From positions 1 through 36,277 of IMG/VR virus record IMGVR_UViG_3300042455_002935: a DNA stretch of 36,277 bases; one strand, written 5' to 3'. Under the pieces are notes generated by a model. It was not told where the DNA came from. It saw only the letters and a list, made by a program, of their open reading frames with translations, and did not search any database. Position 1 is the stretch's first letter, and the number at the start of each line of letters is the position of its first letter. This stretch comes from a virus. This document shows, piece by piece, positions 31,485-36,277 of this stretch. The position numbers and the translations under genes are program-made.

Positions 31485-32251
31485 TACAGGTTATTACAAG
31501 TTTTAATCAACGATATTACGATCTCATTGGCAAGGATAGTATGGCAAGTTTTCTCAAGCACTGGCCCAAAGAGCTGACTCTTACCTGCTATGTAGAGGAA
31601 TTTAAATTATCTACTCGCAGTAAAAGAATTAAGCAGATTGATTTTTCTGAGTTGGATCCAGATTACGCTCGATATCAGGCGGATACAACACTAAGACAGT
31701 CAGACAAAAAGTTTGCCAAAAAAGCATACAGTTTTATGCATGCCATGAATCACAGAACTGCTGATTGGATAGTATGGCTGGATGCTGATGTGATTACTGC
31801 TAAGAAACTACCGTTGTCAGTGTTGACTGATTTGTTATTGCCTGAATATTTAAGCATGTACATGGGTGTAACCTACGACACAAGCAAAGATGGCAAACCT
31901 GGAAAATGGTTGTGTCCTGAAACAGGAATATTTGCAGTTAATACTCAGCACGAAAAATTTAATCAGTTCAGAGCCGAATACTGCAGAAGATATCACGAAA
32001 GAGATTATCAAGATCTACGTAGATTTTACGACAACGATGTACTTGGGGCTGCATTAAATGTGGTACAACCACTTATGGTGAACGATTTATGTACAGGATT
32101 CCAGAAAGGATATAAAACACCCTTGCGGCATACAGTGCTTGGCGAGTATCTTATTCATCACAAAGCCAAGCACTCAAAGGCCGAATATAGTAAATCCAAT
32201 GTAGATGATATGTGTTTTGACCCTGATTGCGTCCAGGCAGACCATCTTTAA
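31481..32251 (+). CDS. GT-A-type glycosyltransferase-like protein (paralogue of the convergent gene)
   Basis: A 256-residue protein starting MIQVITSFNQRYYDLIGKDS, with FAKKAYSFMHAM and a DxD-like site in WIVWLDADV (95-103). It is the last gene of the late plus-strand glycan operon and overlaps the end of the opposite-strand paralogue by four bases. Sequence features fit a small GT-A enzyme; the family is not certain. Confidence 0.7.
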   Translation: MIQVITSFNQRYYDLIGKDSMASFLKHWPKELTLTCYVEEFKLSTRSKRIKQIDFSELDPDYARYQADTTLRQSDKKFAKKAYSFMHAMNHRTADWIVWLDADVITAKKLPLSVLTDLLLPEYLSMYMGVTYDTSKDGKPGKWLCPETGIFAVNTQHEKFNQFRAEYCRRYHERDYQDLRRFYDNDVLGAALNVVQPLMVNDLCTGFQKGYKTPLRHTVLGEYLIHHKAKHSKAEYSKSNVDDMCFDPDCVQADHL

Positions 32252-33066
32252 TTTACTGTCCAATAACTTTCGTTTCGAGGCTGAATAAGATCTTTAGCTG
32301 GACTACGGCCAGTTTCTTTGCGTTTGCCTTTGAGATGGTCAAGGTATGCACCCCAAGCAGTGTTGATCAAAGGATGCCCTTCTCCTTTGATCAACCCGTG
32401 ACTCCAGTTTAGCTGACGCCACTTAGGGTGGGCCGCTTGTACTTCGTTTCGAGTTTCATCAAATACCCAGCAGTCATTCCACTCAGCCATGGTCATAAGA
32501 CGTCCTGAATCATACGCTAACTGAAACTCTTTAAGCCAGTTCAATGTAATGTTATCACGTAGGTTCATACCGTACAGACCGCATTCGCTAAACTTTCGTT
32601 CGCGTCCTAGATAGGCCAAGCCAATCTTGGGCGGCATTTGACTGTCAATAAATTCTGTAGTGATAGGTGTGTGACACACCATGTCTGCGTCCATCCAAAA
32701 CAACACATCAGCATTGCAATTGGCCGCGCTGTGAAATACTGAATATGCTTTGTGACTGAATCTAATAGCGTCCCAACGAAAACCTATACCCGGTGCTTTA
32801 CCTTTGCGATCTTCTGGCCCAGTAGCAATCAGGCCACGTGCTCTAGGATCATTACCCCAGCATTGCTTGAAGGCTACAATTTCAGGACTTACAGCATGTA
32901 AATCTCTAACATGAAGATTGGGTGCGCTTTGATGTATTGCACAATCTTCAGTGTAGACGTATAGATCAATTTCTCTAGGCCAGTTTTGCAAGAAGGTGTC
33001 AATCATGCGGCTGGCATAGCGTTCGTAACCGCTGTGATTAAATGTAGTGACTACTGAGTATTTCAT
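32248..33066 (-). CDS. GT-A-type glycosyltransferase-like protein (paralogue of the convergent gene)
   Basis: A 272-residue paralogue of the plus-strand gene that ends in its stop region. It starts MKYSVVTTFNHSGYERYASR, has FSHKAYSVFHSA, and a DxD-like site in VLFWMDADMVCH. It shares the N-terminal strand, the K-A-Y helix and the DAD site, but has a longer centre and end. A CATAAATT box, one base off the late consensus, lies about 20 bases upstream. Confidence 0.7.
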   Translation of the reverse strand: MKYSVVTTFNHSGYERYASRMIDTFLQNWPREIDLYVYTEDCAIHQSAPNLHVRDLHAVSPEIVAFKQCWGNDPRARGLIATGPEDRKGKAPGIGFRWDAIRFSHKAYSVFHSAANCNADVLFWMDADMVCHTPITTEFIDSQMPPKIGLAYLGRERKFSECGLYGMNLRDNITLNWLKEFQLAYDSGRLMTMAEWNDCWVFDETRNEVQAAHPKWRQLNWSHGLIKGEGHPLINTAWGAYLDHLKGKRKETGRSPAKDLIQPRNESYWTVN

Positions 33067-33089
33067 TGAGGTGTCCGTAGAAAATTAAT

Positions 33090-33833
33090 TTATGTCTTAA
33101 AAATAACGTCTTGATAATCTTTCCAGAAGGCGTGTTCTGCTATCATTTTTCTCAATTCAGTTTCGTTGTAAATTACCGGATCAAACTGATTGTCTTGAAT
33201 TTGCGTTATAACTGGTACATCCGGCAACGAAACCCTAGCAGGATCGTAGTAAAATGCGTTGTGATAGCTGATGCTGTTTAGAGTAAAAAATTTCAGTCCA
33301 TGTGTTTCCCATAAATGCGTATACTTGCTCAGACTAGAGCCGCAAAAATGTCGGCGTGTATAAGTTTTTTTCTTAACATTAGGTATGTACGGGAAACTGG
33401 CTTTTGTAGTTGACCCAAAATTTGGATTAATTTCTACACATACAACAGCTGGTTTAAATCCAGATTCTAATAATAATTTTGCAACTTCGTAATCAAAACT
33501 ATCTATGTCGAGACTAAAAAAATCACATTGCCAATCTGCTACTGGTTTTAGTAAATCAACAACATCATCAACTGTAATCATTTGTTGTATTTTAGTTATA
33601 GAATTACCCCAACGATTAGGTGTATCTAGATCCCAATCTCTGCCATCGACGCCAACTCCAGTATATCCGCGATCTAATAGATCCATGGTCATATTCTGAT
33701 TGCCAGTACCGAATCCAATTTCAACAAAAGTTTTATGAGGATCTTTAAGTCCAGTCAATATTAGTTCTATTATTCCAGTTTCTCCAAATTGACTGTGGCC
33801 TTGATATTCGTAAGGGAGAGAGAAATTATACAT
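33090..33833 (-). CDS. FkbM-like methyltransferase
   Basis: A 247-residue class I methyltransferase. Motif I is FVEIGFGTGNQNMT, followed by TGVGVDGRDWDLD (SAM-ribose contact) and FFSLDIDSFDYEVAKL, the FkbM-like motif, then VVCVEINPNFGS. The end is unique. It is probably a sugar O-methyltransferase by context. A GTTAAATA late-like box lies seven bases upstream. Confidence 0.78.
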   Translation of the reverse strand: MYNFSLPYEYQGHSQFGETGIIELILTGLKDPHKTFVEIGFGTGNQNMTMDLLDRGYTGVGVDGRDWDLDTPNRWGNSITKIQQMITVDDVVDLLKPVADWQCDFFSLDIDSFDYEVAKLLLESGFKPAVVCVEINPNFGSTTKASFPYIPNVKKKTYTRRHFCGSSLSKYTHLWETHGLKFFTLNSISYHNAFYYDPARVSLPDVPVITQIQDNQFDPVIYNETELRKMIAEHAFWKDYQDVIFKT

Positions 33834-33840
33834 ATATAAC

Positions 33841-33848
33841 TATTTAAC
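33841..33848 (-). promoter_or_regulatory. Late-type promoter box GTTAAATA
   Basis: GTTAAATA seven bases before the ATG of the FkbM-like gene at 33833. It lies in the 19-base gap to the divergent plus-strand gene. Confidence 0.4.
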
Positions 33849-33852
33849 TCAA

Positions 33853-36010
<2,158 letters not shown>

Positions 36011-36014
<4 letters not shown>

Positions 36015-36247
36015 AATATTCCTTTGATTTTTGCCACAAGATATTCATCTGACTTGACCCATCGATACACCACTACTGGTTCGCCTGGTCCAAACCACAT
36101 GGCACTTCCCTTATAGGACAATTCCAACCAGATCCACCGGTTTGATATATAGCATCGAACAGGACGCCAGGCAAATTTCATTCTCCATACAGCACGATCT
36201 CGGAACGTATCACTATTGTACATTTGTTTATCTAAGGGCATTAACAT
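36011..36247 (-). CDS. Small Trp-rich conserved hypothetical protein, 78 aa
   Basis: A 78-residue basic protein rich in Trp and Tyr (WRMKFAWRPVRC; WIWLELSYKGSAMWFGPGEP), without a membrane segment. I know similar short proteins in phages but no function. The start is the first ATG; a second ATG two codons later is possible. It overlaps the cupin gene by four bases, so it belongs to the gmd operon. Confidence 0.65.
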
Positions 36248-36249
36248 AG

Positions 36250-36277
36250 TTATACCTGTATATCTTCCATGCCTGCT
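36250..36277 (-). CDS. 3' end of a gene that continues beyond the window
   Basis: The last residues read GMEDIQV and stop, two bases before the ATG of the next gene. The spacing fits the tight operon, but too little sequence is present to name the product. Confidence 0.4.

Overview
This window looks like a piece of the genome of an uncultured, tailed, T4-like (myovirus-type) bacteriophage. The evidence is a phage replication set (a gp41-type DnaB helicase, a gp61-type primase, a UvsW helicase and a possible gp62 clamp-loader subunit), close gene packing with many ATGA or TAATG overlaps, and T4-type late promoter boxes (TATAAATA and close variants). I found no tRNA, rRNA, integrase, transposon or CRISPR array. 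The host cannot be named from the sequence.

Layout. (1) 1-8.2 kb, minus strand: a late block of virion or assembly-associated genes. It holds small conserved phage proteins, an Ala/Pro-rich protein, a 2OG-Fe(II) oxygenase, a likely structural protein with its own late promoter and terminator, and a 633-aa protein that joins a Pol-beta-type nucleotidyltransferase to a KxDG ligase-type domain. (2) 8.2-24.6 kb, mostly minus strand: replication and early genes. These are gp41 helicase, gp61 primase, UvsW, a miniature DnaE-like protein paired with a zinc-finger protein, an AAA+ ATPase and many small proteins. Two copies of a radical-SAM + SGNH-hydrolase gene pair sit between the replication genes. 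The block ends in a run of small genes, each with a near-identical sigma70-like promoter and leader. (3) 24.7-36.3 kb, both strands: a large glycan island. It holds glycosyltransferases (GT8-like, GT17 and capsule-type GT-B), four methyltransferases including FkbM types, a cytidylyltransferase-cupin fusion, GDP-mannose 4,6-dehydratase and a sugar cupin.

How it may work together. The replication genes appear to be driven by sigma70-like promoters (T[A/T]GAC[C/T], 17-18 bp, TATAAT), and the structural genes by TATAAATA-type late promoters. Two divergent glycan operons also start at late boxes. This suggests, as inference only, that the sugars are made late and may decorate virions rather than serve only for early superinfection exclusion. 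Several promoters lie so close to the ATG that the mRNA would be leaderless.

The main candidates for under-described biology are the mini-DnaE/zinc-finger pair, the duplicated radical-SAM/SGNH module, the nucleotidyltransferase-ligase fusion, the repeated promoter cassettes and the late-expressed glycan island.
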